A stretch of 64,000 nt of DNA from positions 4,986,908 to 5,050,907 of the forward strand of contig NW_006763290.1 of the NCBI RefSeq assembly GCF_000218685.1. Direction: 5' to 3'. Source of the DNA: Serpula lacrymans var. lacrymans S7.9. Taxonomy: Eukaryota > Basidiomycota > Agaricomycetes > Boletales > Serpulaceae. A model generated the notes under the pieces. It worked only from the letters and a program-made list of their open reading frames with translations. It was not told where the DNA came from and did not search any database. The position numbers and the translations under genes were made by a program. Positions 35,040-44,880 of this stretch are shown in pieces (positions within the stretch are counted from its first letter, which is position 1; each line of letters starts with the position of its first letter).

Positions 35040-37494
35040 ATGACCACCAATTTCAAGCTCTCCAGGCCAAGTGGTCTGACGCGTCGTGTATCTTTTCCTA
35101 TGAAACCAAACTGGCAAAATCTCTCTTCGAAAATCAGCTCTCTTTATTCATTCGCAGTCGACAATGTTGGTGTATCTTACGTCGATAATGATGGGGACGA
35201 AGTTACACTCAGTTCCGAAGAGGAACTGCAGGACTTTTACAGATCTTCCCATCAGCACCGTGAGCTGATCAAGTTCACCGTCCAGGACCTCAGCACCTTG
35301 AGATCGTCCCACGAAGTCTCCCCCAGCGCCCGCTCCGCCACACCGCAGCAGTCGAACTTCCGCAACACTTTCGGAGGCCACGAAGCGTTGCCTATGGTAT
35401 TTGAGGTAGAGGACGAGTGGCAGCGTCTTCATGGTGACTTTGGACGCATATTCATGCCTAGGCCTGGCTCTGAGAGCCCTCATGCATTCGTAGAGGTCCT
35501 TGAAAGTGACATCAGTGCTTCGAAGGGCTCCAACCAGGACGACGACTCTGTGGCAGACCGTTCCTTGATGTCTGACCTCATATTCAGTACTCCTCGTGAG
35601 GATAAAGGGAAAGGGAAAGCTCATTCTTTCATGCAGCCTAGCGTCTCAGACGACGTCTCGTCCACAGGCTCTGTCATTGCTGACGATCTTCCTTCCAAAC
35701 CACCCGTTCATGTCTTCGATATGAATGATGACGGAATATTCGGGAATACGAAGTCATCCACTCCTCCCAGTGGGGCCGTTACTCCTGCCCAAGCAGAGAG
35801 TACACCTGTTATCTCTTCCCAGATTCCTCTGTCTCCCCATGAAAAAGATTCGAATAGTGAGAAACTTGAGGCTGAATCATCGGATTCTGCCCCCGATCCT
35901 CCCCTTCCGGATTTACCTCCTGCAGCCAGCAATGTTTCTCTATCCAACGATATTGCCACAGTGTTAAACACCATCTCTGCTGTTGTTGCATCGCACCCAG
36001 AGTTATCAGAGGGTATTCGTAACGTTGTCAACAATGCTACCAATGGGACGTACTGGTCTGCGCACCGTGAGGCCCTTTCTCGGGCGGCTGGGGATTTTCA
36101 GCGTACCGCTGCGGTAGAGACCGGTAGAGCCTTCGAAGATATACGCAACTCCAACGAACAGGAGGCCGGTGCCCGGGTTGCCGAGGCTATTGGTCGAGTG
36201 ATGCGTGCATTCGGCGAGACCTTCGCAAATACAGGCAGTGGTAGTAACCCTCCTGAACAGCCTCGAAGCGCTGCGACCCCCACTGCTCAATCCACTCGGC
36301 CAAATGGTGATCGTACGCAGCCGGGTGGCTATGCTCCGCCGCCTGTCAACCCGTGGGCGACGTGGTCGACAGTGCCGCCCCCTCCCCCGTTTGCATGCGC
36401 TTTCCCTGGAGGGCCTCGTCACCGAGCGTCATGGGCAGGAGGACGCCCGATGCCTCCGCCGCCCCACGTGCCTCACAGCCCATGGCCGGGACCACCGCCA
36501 CCTCCTCCTCCACCCAGAGGCGGATGGGGTGCGCCCCTCATACCCTGGAGCGGTCCTATACACCGTCAGTTCCCTGGACAAGCTAATCCTTTCCGAGACA
36601 TTCATGCAGTTCCCGACGTTCGCCCTGAAGTTCCGTCAGTTCCCAACGGGCGCCCCACTCCTTCCAACGATACTTTATGGGCCGGGTTCAATGGGAGTTC
36701 AAACCGTGGCAATGTTGACCATTCACGATGTGCACCGACTTCTGACGAGCTCAAGGCTGAGGTTGAGAGAGCTAAAGCAGATTATAAAGCGCGGAAGGAA
36801 GCCTATCGTCGAATGAAAGAGGACATGAGAAAGGACCAACAGCGTAAACGAAACGTATCTCAGGAGAGGTGAATATTATTCTTCTTATATGTTTTATACA
36901 ATATCTGACCAGAAGACATCCAAGTGAGCCGAGGCTATCGGAAATCGCGGAAAAACATCTGAGTACAGATACTCAAGCTTCTACCATCCGGGTAGCTGGA
37001 GAGTCCTTAACTGCTACGACTGAACGCGCGTCCTCCTCTGCTCACCAGCCTGTTCCTGTACCTCCGCCTGGTGGTCCAGTCACTCACATAGTCAGCAATG
37101 CCAGAGGCCAGTATCCTCAGCTTGAGATGTTCAGTGTGCCCCGCCACAACCATCATCGTAGTCACACAGTAGGACATGCAGGTCATATCCGAGAATCCGA
37201 GTCCGACGAAGCCCGCGCTATTCGTCGTATCACCAGGAAGTTGGCAGATGTATGTACTCCATCGGTTTGAAGCATGCTTAATTGACACTAACCATACAAA
37301 TGCAGATGGGCTTCACGGAAAGTACTCATCCTGATCTCCCTGCCAAGGTTAAGACGCATGTACCCACAAGTGGCAAGTACAATAGGGAGATTGAAGACGA
37401 CATTGTCACCACTCTACTCGAACATTTCCTCGTGACGGCACCGGCTGCTTCAGGTGATGGTCCTAGCAGCGGGATTCCAGGTGCTTGGCACTAA
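35040..37494 (+). CDS. PB1-UBA protein, candidate NBR1/p62-like autophagy receptor
   Basis: Exons 35040-36868, 36913-37249 and 37306-37494 encode 784 residues. Residues 1-85 form a PB1 domain with basic residues in the first strands (SGLTRRVSF) and an acidic OPCA-type loop (DNDGDEVTLSSEEELQDFY). Residues 120-131 read VFEVEDEWQRLH, where W127 to L130 preceded by acidic residues fits an Atg8-interacting (LIR) motif. The middle is disordered, with Pro-rich runs around residue 460-490 and a Lys/Arg coiled coil (LKAEVERAKADYKARKEAYR). The C-terminus has KLADMGFTESTHPDLPAKVK, a UBA-like helix. PB1 plus UBA recalls p62/NBR1, but no ZZ or FW domain is visible. The receptor role is inference. Confidence 0.72.
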
Positions 37495-39889
37495 GTGATT
37501 TTCATCAACAAACATATTATCTTCTCAATTGCTATTTTCGGCTTATGTTCTCTGTTCTTTGCCTATGCTGTAGGATTATGTATGATAGTGTTTAGAACTT
37601 TGGTTATTCGTATCAGTTTCTATATTGTGTAGTGCTTCGACTGTTTGACTGTAACACTCTTCACTCCTTAAAAAAGATAATCTCCAATACTTGAATCGAC
37701 CGAGTTTTCGGATGCAGGGCGGCAGTTATTTTTGGTTCTCGGATCTCAGCACAAAAGAAAACGTGATGAACTGACGGTAGTTGTCGTGGTAATTTTTAGT
37801 TAGCAGTCAGTCAGAACCATTCAGTGGGTTGTTATAAGGCGAACTTTAGCCTAGATCCTGTGTAGTGATGAGGCTGACATGACTTTTATTTCTCTAATGG
37901 ATAAATGAACAAAAAGGCAAGGTAGAATTTGTGCCTATACAACCTATGACAGAGTTTGTTGTTGCGTTTGTAAAGAATGGGAGAGGGAAAGCTGCCACCA
38001 TTCTCCTGCGGCAAGTAACCACGACATACAGCGAGTGGCATGTTTGTGAAGCCTTGTTTCAACCGCATAATGAAGTCAACGGTATCGAACAGGACTTAAC
38101 TCCGCAGTGAATAGGTCCTTTAGCACGTCACCGATCGCCATTCCGTTAGCGAGAGAGTTGCCTAGACTAACCAGCAAGTGAAACCGCTTGATCAAGACAG
38201 AGATTAAAACCAGGTGCGAAAGCGATGTTTCAAAAAGAAAGAAAGAAAAGAAAAAGGCCTCGTGTTCGTGCAATCATCCGAGTCGAGTCGCTAAGCCTTG
38301 ATTAGGCTTTCCAAGGGGTCTTCTAGAGACCAAGGAGAACACTGGTCCACCCATGTGATCGTGCAAAAAGCCGGGGGGAAAGAGTCCAGGGGCGGGAGGC
38401 CGGTCAACCCTAGCCAGAGTGGGATATTAGGGTTGCCCTTTTTTTCTCATATGCCATACGAGCTGTGGCCTCGTGCCAGACCAACTGAGCACTCCCTGTG
38501 CCCAGCGTGAAATTTGTGAACATCGTGTTGAAGCAAATCTCCGAGTGTGTTAAGCTAAGGGGATGGAGATGTCCGAAGAGAGCCGTTCCGAGACATTATC
38601 CAAGACCCGAGGAAGACTGTGGAAAGAAGTGGCGGGATGTATCAGTATGAAACCATGGGCTCGACTGATTTCAATCTGCAATATTTTCCACGACGCCCAA
38701 GCTTTAATGAGCCTGATATCGCAAGAGACACAAAGCGGATGGAATTCGCTGAGAATTTTTAGAGGCAGTGATTGAGAAAAAGCGGATGACGCTTTTGGGT
38801 TGATGGGCCAGCGACTCGAATATCAAATCCAGGCGAGCGGAAGCAAATTTGCCGCGCGAGACGGAATCAAAATGTTCCTTTGACTTTGTTTGAACCGCCA
38901 AAACGACCCGCGACCCATATCATAAAGAAAGGTGAAGGTAGATTGTCCCCCCCCCCTCTGTGCTTGATCCATCCCTGGTCTAACGATCCCTTCCTATCAC
39001 GACTAGAGAGGCCCTCGTGAACGGGAAAACATAGGTGTACGCGGCGTGGGCCGCTCGATTGGAATTTGCCAAATAAAGGTTTTCGAAGCCTGCCGCTGCT
39101 GCTTTGTCCTGCTCGTCACTTTCCGTGGCGAATTCCGCTGTAACATTTTGGTTAGCCCCTTGAGAAAATGATGGGATTTGTTGCTGCTCGTATCTGGCCT
39201 GACACGTATAAAAAAGGCTCGTCGGACCTCTCCGCTGTCGTGGAACGCACGACGACGGATACTAGGCGTGGTTGGTCCCCCTCATTCTTGCTTTTTGCGG
39301 AGGAAAGTGCAAGAAGGATCTGTAAGCCATATGTTCTTATGCAGCGCTTAATGGAATTGACCCACGTATATAATGTGCAGGAAAGGACGGTAATTCTGCG
39401 AGCATCTGACCGGGAATGAGCAAGCGAGACCTGTGCTGCAGCTGTGGTTCAAACGCTGGGCATTGTGGCCGAACGGGTGAGCGATGGTTGGCCTTATTCT
39501 CTGCATGGATACGTTTATAAGAACAGAGCTTAAAGACGGTGTTAGTGGATCTTCATCGACAAATAAGGGGTTTGCTGCGCCCACAAGGACAAACAAGACT
39601 CTTTGGTACCGTTATATCTTTTACTTGACCACATATCGATTGCCAATGATCTCCAAAAAAAAAGGTGCCACTCTGTCCGCTATAAAGTCCCACCGACATC
39701 CTTTTCTCTCCGTCCTCCATCCTTGTTCCATCGGCCTCTCCTCCCGCTCCTTCGCCTCCCCGCACCCACCCTTACGTATCTTGTGGGCGGTCCTCTTACA
39801 TCAGTCCTTCCAGAACGGTATATACCACAGCTTTGTACTCATTTAGACGCTGCTCACGCTTCCCCAGCTGCATTCTTTACCTCACACGC
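37495..39889. other. Large intergenic gap, about 2.4 kb
   Basis: No gene, RNA or transposon domain was recognised. ORFs of 60-120 codons are scattered on both strands without conserved motifs. A run of ten C lies at 38947-38956. The right end is CT-rich (39700-39760) and should be the promoter of the F-box gene. A non-coding RNA or a rapidly evolving small gene cannot be excluded. Confidence 0.5.
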
Positions 39890-41578
39890 ATGTCGGATCC
39901 TCAGCCTCCTTCCCAACAACTCCAACAGCTAGAATACCCTCCAGCTATACACCCAGTCGCCGGGGCTCTTGCCGCGCGCCAAGAAGTCAGGCTTAAGCAA
40001 TTCCTTTCTAGCCTGTCTGAGCCTCAACCACACGATCCCGACAGGTCGCAGCATGTTCGCTACGTTACCTCGTGTTATCACTCTCGAATATATGAAGTCG
40101 AAGGATACAAGAATCGCGTCTCCCCTGAAGCCCGTATTAAACTAGAGTCTATCCTCTCCGAGCTTCGCTTCGACAGAAACCTCATATACTGGCGCTTATT
40201 TCGCATCAACGACCTGCCCCCCGAAATTCTTATCACCATCCTTCGGTATGTGGCCTGGTCGACGCCTATCCAAAAACAGGGTGTGAAGTACCGACTGTGG
40301 CTCACGTGGGTCTGCCGGCGCTGGCGCTCACTCATGCTTGGTGATTCCACCTTGTGGAGCGCAATTTGGTTCGCGGATCCCCCTCCGTATGCGCGATCTA
40401 TGGCTTGGTTTGAGAGGGCTGGGACTGCGCCGTTGGATTTGCGCATCAACGAGCGGGACGAGAGGTGGAGTAGTAACGAGGACGATCATCGTTTCACGGG
40501 AGAGCAAATGTCTGATTTACTTGACATGTTGTTTGTCAAATTGTCACAGATTCGCATGTTGATCGTCATAGTCGATAACTGGCCACCCGCGCTAGTTGTA
40601 CTGCACAAACTCCAGGAGGCTGGAAGGGCTGGCCTAGAGATCAATATTACTCGTTTCGAGATTCACAGGGCCGGGCGCCCTTACGTTTGGATCGGGCCTG
40701 GTTATCAACCCGATACCCATCGCAACCCAAGCGTTCTCTTTGGTGGTCAAACACGAATGCTAGATTTTCTCTGCCTAAACGGCATTAACATCGACTGGAA
40801 CCAGACGCCACTAACGAACCTCACCACAATCGACCTACGTAGGTTGGCGCTAGATGTGTCTCCTTCGCTGGCTAAATTCACCCAGCTGCTGCGCGACTGT
40901 CCCCGTTTGCACAAACTTTCACTGGATGGTGCAGGGCCCGCACCGGATGCGAGGCCACTTGTCCACAAGCCAGTTAACCTGCTCCACCTTAAAATCCTCG
41001 TACTAGGCGACTTTAGCCTCGTATACTTGCGATACCTACTCGCCCAATTCACTGCACCAAACGTTCTCGATTTGACTCTAATGAACATGAACGGAGAAGA
41101 TTATTCGCCTCTTCTCGCGATAATAACACCGATGTTCAGAGAAGTGCGATTACTGACACTATACGCCATCGAAGTGGGAACCATTCCGCAGTCGAAAAGA
41201 TTGCTGGTCAAGTGGTTTGACTCTATGAATCGTTTGGGTCTTATGAAACTTGCTCAGATCAAACGTCATATTCTTGAAGCGTTGCTCGAGGATCCACAAC
41301 AGTACGACGAGCACCTACCGGGGACCACAGACAGCCCGCGTCGTGTTTTATGCCCTAATTTTACAGCACTGGAGTACCAAGTAGTACAGGCGGACGCCGT
41401 TGTCGCTCTAGGTCAAGGTCGGAAGGAACTTGGTGTTCCGCTGAAGAGGATATATGTGAATGAGGTATGGGTGCCCAAAGTGAGAGGTGAAGAGCAGACA
41501 GCGCTGCGTACAGTCGCGGATCTGTTCATTGCGCCATTGGGTGCGAACACAGTGGAGGAACTTGAGCTGATGGAATAA
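39890..41578 (+). CDS. F-box protein with leucine-rich repeat-like C-terminus
   Basis: A single exon encodes 562 residues from the ATG at 39890 (MSDPQPPSQQ); the upstream in-frame ATG at 39833 adds a non-conserved leader. A coiled-coil-like N-terminus precedes an F-box at about residues 105-160 (INDLPPEILITILRYVAW, then WLTWVCRRWRSLMLGDSTLW). The rest shows irregular LRR-like strands (LTTIDLRRLALDVSP, CPRLHKLSLDGAG, NVLDLTLMNMNG). This is a member of the very large agaricomycete F-box family, expected to recruit substrates to an SCF ubiquitin ligase. The substrate is unknown. Confidence 0.85.
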   Translation: MSDPQPPSQQLQQLEYPPAIHPVAGALAARQEVRLKQFLSSLSEPQPHDPDRSQHVRYVTSCYHSRIYEVEGYKNRVSPEARIKLESILSELRFDRNLIYWRLFRINDLPPEILITILRYVAWSTPIQKQGVKYRLWLTWVCRRWRSLMLGDSTLWSAIWFADPPPYARSMAWFERAGTAPLDLRINERDERWSSNEDDHRFTGEQMSDLLDMLFVKLSQIRMLIVIVDNWPPALVVLHKLQEAGRAGLEINITRFEIHRAGRPYVWIGPGYQPDTHRNPSVLFGGQTRMLDFLCLNGINIDWNQTPLTNLTTIDLRRLALDVSPSLAKFTQLLRDCPRLHKLSLDGAGPAPDARPLVHKPVNLLHLKILVLGDFSLVYLRYLLAQFTAPNVLDLTLMNMNGEDYSPLLAIITPMFREVRLLTLYAIEVGTIPQSKRLLVKWFDSMNRLGLMKLAQIKRHILEALLEDPQQYDEHLPGTTDSPRRVLCPNFTALEYQVVQADAVVALGQGRKELGVPLKRIYVNEVWVPKVRGEEQTALRTVADLFIAPLGANTVEELELME

Positions 41579-41980
41579 AAGGACGACGTATCGGTTTACC
41601 ATAATCTGGCACAAATGATTTAGGGTTGGTGATAAGTTATAAGGGAATATTTACCCCATGTAGAGCACATTGTAATAATGCTATCTTGTATACCTTTTAC
41701 CTTGCAAACCTCTGTGAATGCTGGTCAGTTTGGCGTATAGATAATATCCTCGACAGGGGTAATCACATGATTTAGCTTTGTGGGTCACGTGATATCGCGA
41801 GGGCGTTATTTGTGTTTTGTTTGTATACGCGTCGCGTGCGCGCGTTTGGGTTGATTCGGATTCAATAGCAAGAAAACAACTTGAGATGCTTTCGTTCCTT
41901 CAACGCAATCTCTGTTGCCGCCAAATGTGCTAAGTACATATTCCCAGTCGTGTCTTCACTTATCATTATCTTTATATATC
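41579..41980. promoter_or_regulatory. Promoter region of the first homeodomain gene
   Basis: About 400 bp. An MCB-like ACGCGT (41827-41832) sits in a CG-alternating stretch, and an AT-rich tttatatatc lies directly before the ATG at 41981. No gene was seen. Confidence 0.4.
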
Positions 41981-43027
41981 ATGTCGTCTCTCCAACGTTG
42001 CTCTTCCTCGTCCTCCTCGTCCTCAAACGCGTCGTCAACGTCTTCCTTGGTAAATATTTCAAGTTCAACGTCTGCAACTTCAAGAGAGACGACCGTAGCC
42101 TATGTACCTTATATCAGAAAACGCGTTGCTCCTATGCAACTGCAAGTTCTCCAGAGGATGTTTGACGTGAAATCACATCCTACAAGAGAAGAACGGCTTA
42201 TTCTAGCCAACGAGATCGGAATGTACGTCGCGTTGGTCCACGACACGCTCCCATCCCTATACTAAATCCGTGTCACACTATCCAGGGAGCTTAAAGCTGT
42301 GACGAATTGGTTTCAGAACAAGCGCCAGACGGCGAAGAGAAAGGCTCTCGTATGGAACGGCCGTCGCGTGAATTTCACAGATAAACGGTCCAATTCTTTG
42401 AACCTTGACTTTGCACGACGTCCTTTCCTTAGTGACCCGTCAAATCCACGTCCTGTTCGGCCTACGATTTCTCTGGACCATATAGCCGAACTTTGCGAAC
42501 GGCCATCTGTACCATTATGCAGCACCCCTTCTAAAGTTACTCGACCACCACTCACTCCTCGAAGCAGGAGAGCGCACCGAAATTTCACTACCCCCCCAAG
42601 TGGAAGAGGAATTTGGAATCACATGCCGTCATCGCCTATTGCTCCGCAATCATCACCCAGCATAGAGGAAGCACGATTAGCCGTGTTGCCCTCACGTTCA
42701 AAAACCTTCAGGTCGCTAGAGTGGGCATGCCTCAAAGCCAGGAGGCTCAAACAGATAGATGACGACGAAAATGATGAACTTCCTCAGCTTTCTCTATCCA
42801 ACACCAGCACGGATAATGGCGAGGAGACGGATACGGATGTGGAGGAGCTTGTGACGCCGATAGCAAAAAATATACCTTTGCCGCCGTGCAACAAATTAAA
42901 ACATGGGAAACGGACTTTGTCGTCGAAGGATAAAGAGAACCGTCCTGTTACTGTCGTTGGTGGGAGCCGCCAATCAGAAGATGTGGAGGCTGCTATGCTA
43001 CTTCTTGGGTTTATGGGAAGACGGTGA
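41981..43027 (+). CDS. Homeodomain transcription factor (tandem copy 1)
   Basis: Exons 41981-42222 and 42286-43027 encode 327 residues. After a Ser-rich start (MSSLQRCSSSSSSSSNASST) comes a canonical 60-residue, non-TALE homeodomain: helix 1 PMQLQVLQRMFDV, helix 2 TREERLILANEIGM, recognition helix ELKAVTNWFQNKRQTAKRK with W48, F49, N51 and R53. The only intron interrupts the Met before helix 3 (AT/G). C-terminal to it are phosphorylatable SP/TP sites, a block IWNHMPSSPIAPQSS and a block TFRSLEWACLKARR shared with the next gene. It is nuclear and DNA-binding by inference; target genes are unknown. It is not a mating-type HD1/HD2 pair judging by homeodomain type and orientation. Confidence 0.88.
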
Positions 43028-43417
43028 CAGCTAGAGTCTGAGGGGACTGTACATGGCCACGGAAATCGACTATACCTGAAGCTTGTAATCTAAAGCCACT
43101 TTTTATTCTTATTATTGACCATGTACATGATGTGTTATTTTGTAGGAGGGATGTATTCTTGTAGATGGGGCGGCACGATGATTTTTTTTGGTAGACTTCT
43201 TGTAGGACTGTCACGGTTGTTGTACTCTTTCTTCGATGGAGAATTGATTTTGGTCACGGGATCGACTGACGCGTTTGTGGCTGAATCGAACTCGAGGCTG
43301 AATCCCATTGCTATGTCGCCTGCCAGACCAAAAGGACCGACCACAAGATACTATCATCTTTAACCGCTCATTTTACACAAACTATTATATCGTACTTTTA
43401 ATCTATTACTATCTAAT
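43028..43417. other. Intergenic between the homeodomain genes
   Basis: About 390 bp holding the 3' UTR of copy 1 and the promoter of copy 2. Nothing else was recognised. Confidence 0.45.
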
Positions 43418-44574
43418 ATGCGTCCTCAGGTCCGTTCTACACGCACCTCACGTTCTACCCCCGCCCCTGTCAGCTCTATGGAGGACGGAGAGACAATTCA
43501 GAACGTGCCAGTGAAGAAGGGTGCTACCATAGAGAAGACTACGTTAGTCCCGAGCGAACCAGCTAACACCCAGGAAACTTCAACAAAGCGGTCTCGTCAT
43601 CGCATGACAAGCGAGCAGCTCGTTTTCTTAGAGGATGTCTTCAAGCAGGATACTCACCCTTCGAAGCAGAAGAAAAAAGACGTTGCGGGCGAACTAAATA
43701 TGTATTTACTTGTCTTACCCCTCGCAGCTTACCAGCTCTTATGGTGGATCATAGGAACTTCAAGACGGTCACAATCTGGTTTCAGAATAGACGGCAGATC
43801 ACGAAGAAAAACCAAGCCGTCAGTGCCAGTGCCAGTGCCAGTGCCACTCCAGTGTCTGGATCTCCCGCAGCATCCACGGCCAACGAAGAAGACGCGGAAG
43901 ATGGATCTGCCTTGCGGCGCGTTTCCTCGCCATCTGAGAACGATACTCTCACCACTAAGACGCCGGTTGTTGCATCAATACCTCTGAAAGACTCGAAGCG
44001 AGCGCCGCTATCTCTTGCGCCGCACGGTGAAAATAATACCGCACAGGCACCCAAAGGCTTTTGCATCAAGATCAAACCGCTCGCGCAGCCGCTTCAGAGT
44101 CGAAGCCAGAACGTCGAGCCGCCTCGAACTCGCGAGCTCTGGGAGCACCTTTCTTCGTCTCCTACGATTTCTGAATGGTCTTTCCAGGCTGGCGAGGACG
44201 TGGATGTCGTGGACGGTTTTGGGAGGACATCTTCGAATGAACCTCCTCAAGTCTTCATTGGAAAACGACCACGAACGCTGGAGTGGGCATGTGAACGAGA
44301 GGCGAAGCGCAGACGACTCGGGATGGGTGAAGACCAGCTATACAGTGCAACCACGCACTCCCAAGGCAGCAAAAGGGACACTCAAGAAGGAACCACCCCT
44401 TCCAAAGGGTTTCAGCAAATGGACCCGCATGCTGAGTCGGCCTTGTTACTGTTTTCGCTCTCTACAGGAGCACACACTGACCTGAGCGGTGGCCTCAAAC
44501 ATACAGCTGCTCCTCAAGACGTGATGCATGGAGCTTCGCTTCTTCTCTGCTTCAAACACTCTGTACGACATTAA
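43418..44574 (+). CDS. Homeodomain transcription factor (tandem copy 2)
   Basis: Exons 43418-43701 and 43755-44574 encode 367 residues. The homeodomain reads RHRMTSEQLVFLEDVFKQD, KQKKKDVAGELNM, then NFKTVTIWFQNRRQITKKNQ, again a 60-residue non-TALE type. The intron falls at exactly the same codon and phase as in copy 1 (AT/G of the Met before helix 3). The acceptor atcatag was chosen because it restores this alignment; earlier AGs break the frame. Shared C-terminal blocks are LWEHLSSSPTISEW and RPRTLEWACEREAKRRR. The two genes are therefore likely tandem duplicates that have diverged. A Ser/Ala-rich dipeptide stretch (SASASASA) follows the homeodomain. Confidence 0.87.
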
Positions 44575-44880
44575 GAACACTGGGCACAAACACGATACAC
44601 ACACCTCTTATTCTATACATCGATTTGTACGTAGCGTCATATGTGCAACTATAATTCTCCACTTAAAGACATACCTCAACGAGCCAAGGGAGGGAACACA
44701 GATGACGGTCGTATGAATTATATTATACTTAGATAATGAACGTGCTGATATGCGGGGAAACGTGCTAACAATGCAAACGATATGCTTCAGTAAGGCCGCC
44801 CGTTATATTCAGAAATGCAGATGATGCAGATGACATCCAAACCCAGCTGAATCAATGACCAATTTTTCAAATCCTGCCAA
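44575..44880. other. Intergenic, convergent 3' ends
   Basis: About 300 bp between the stops of homeodomain copy 2 and UTP17. Nothing else was seen. Confidence 0.45.

Noticed and set aside
41981..44574. Mating-type (HD1/HD2) locus
   Set aside because: Both homeodomains are the 60-residue non-TALE type, the genes are in the same orientation and are related to each other. Mating pairs are normally divergent, with one TALE-type and one typical member, and lie beside MIP or beta-fg, which are absent here.
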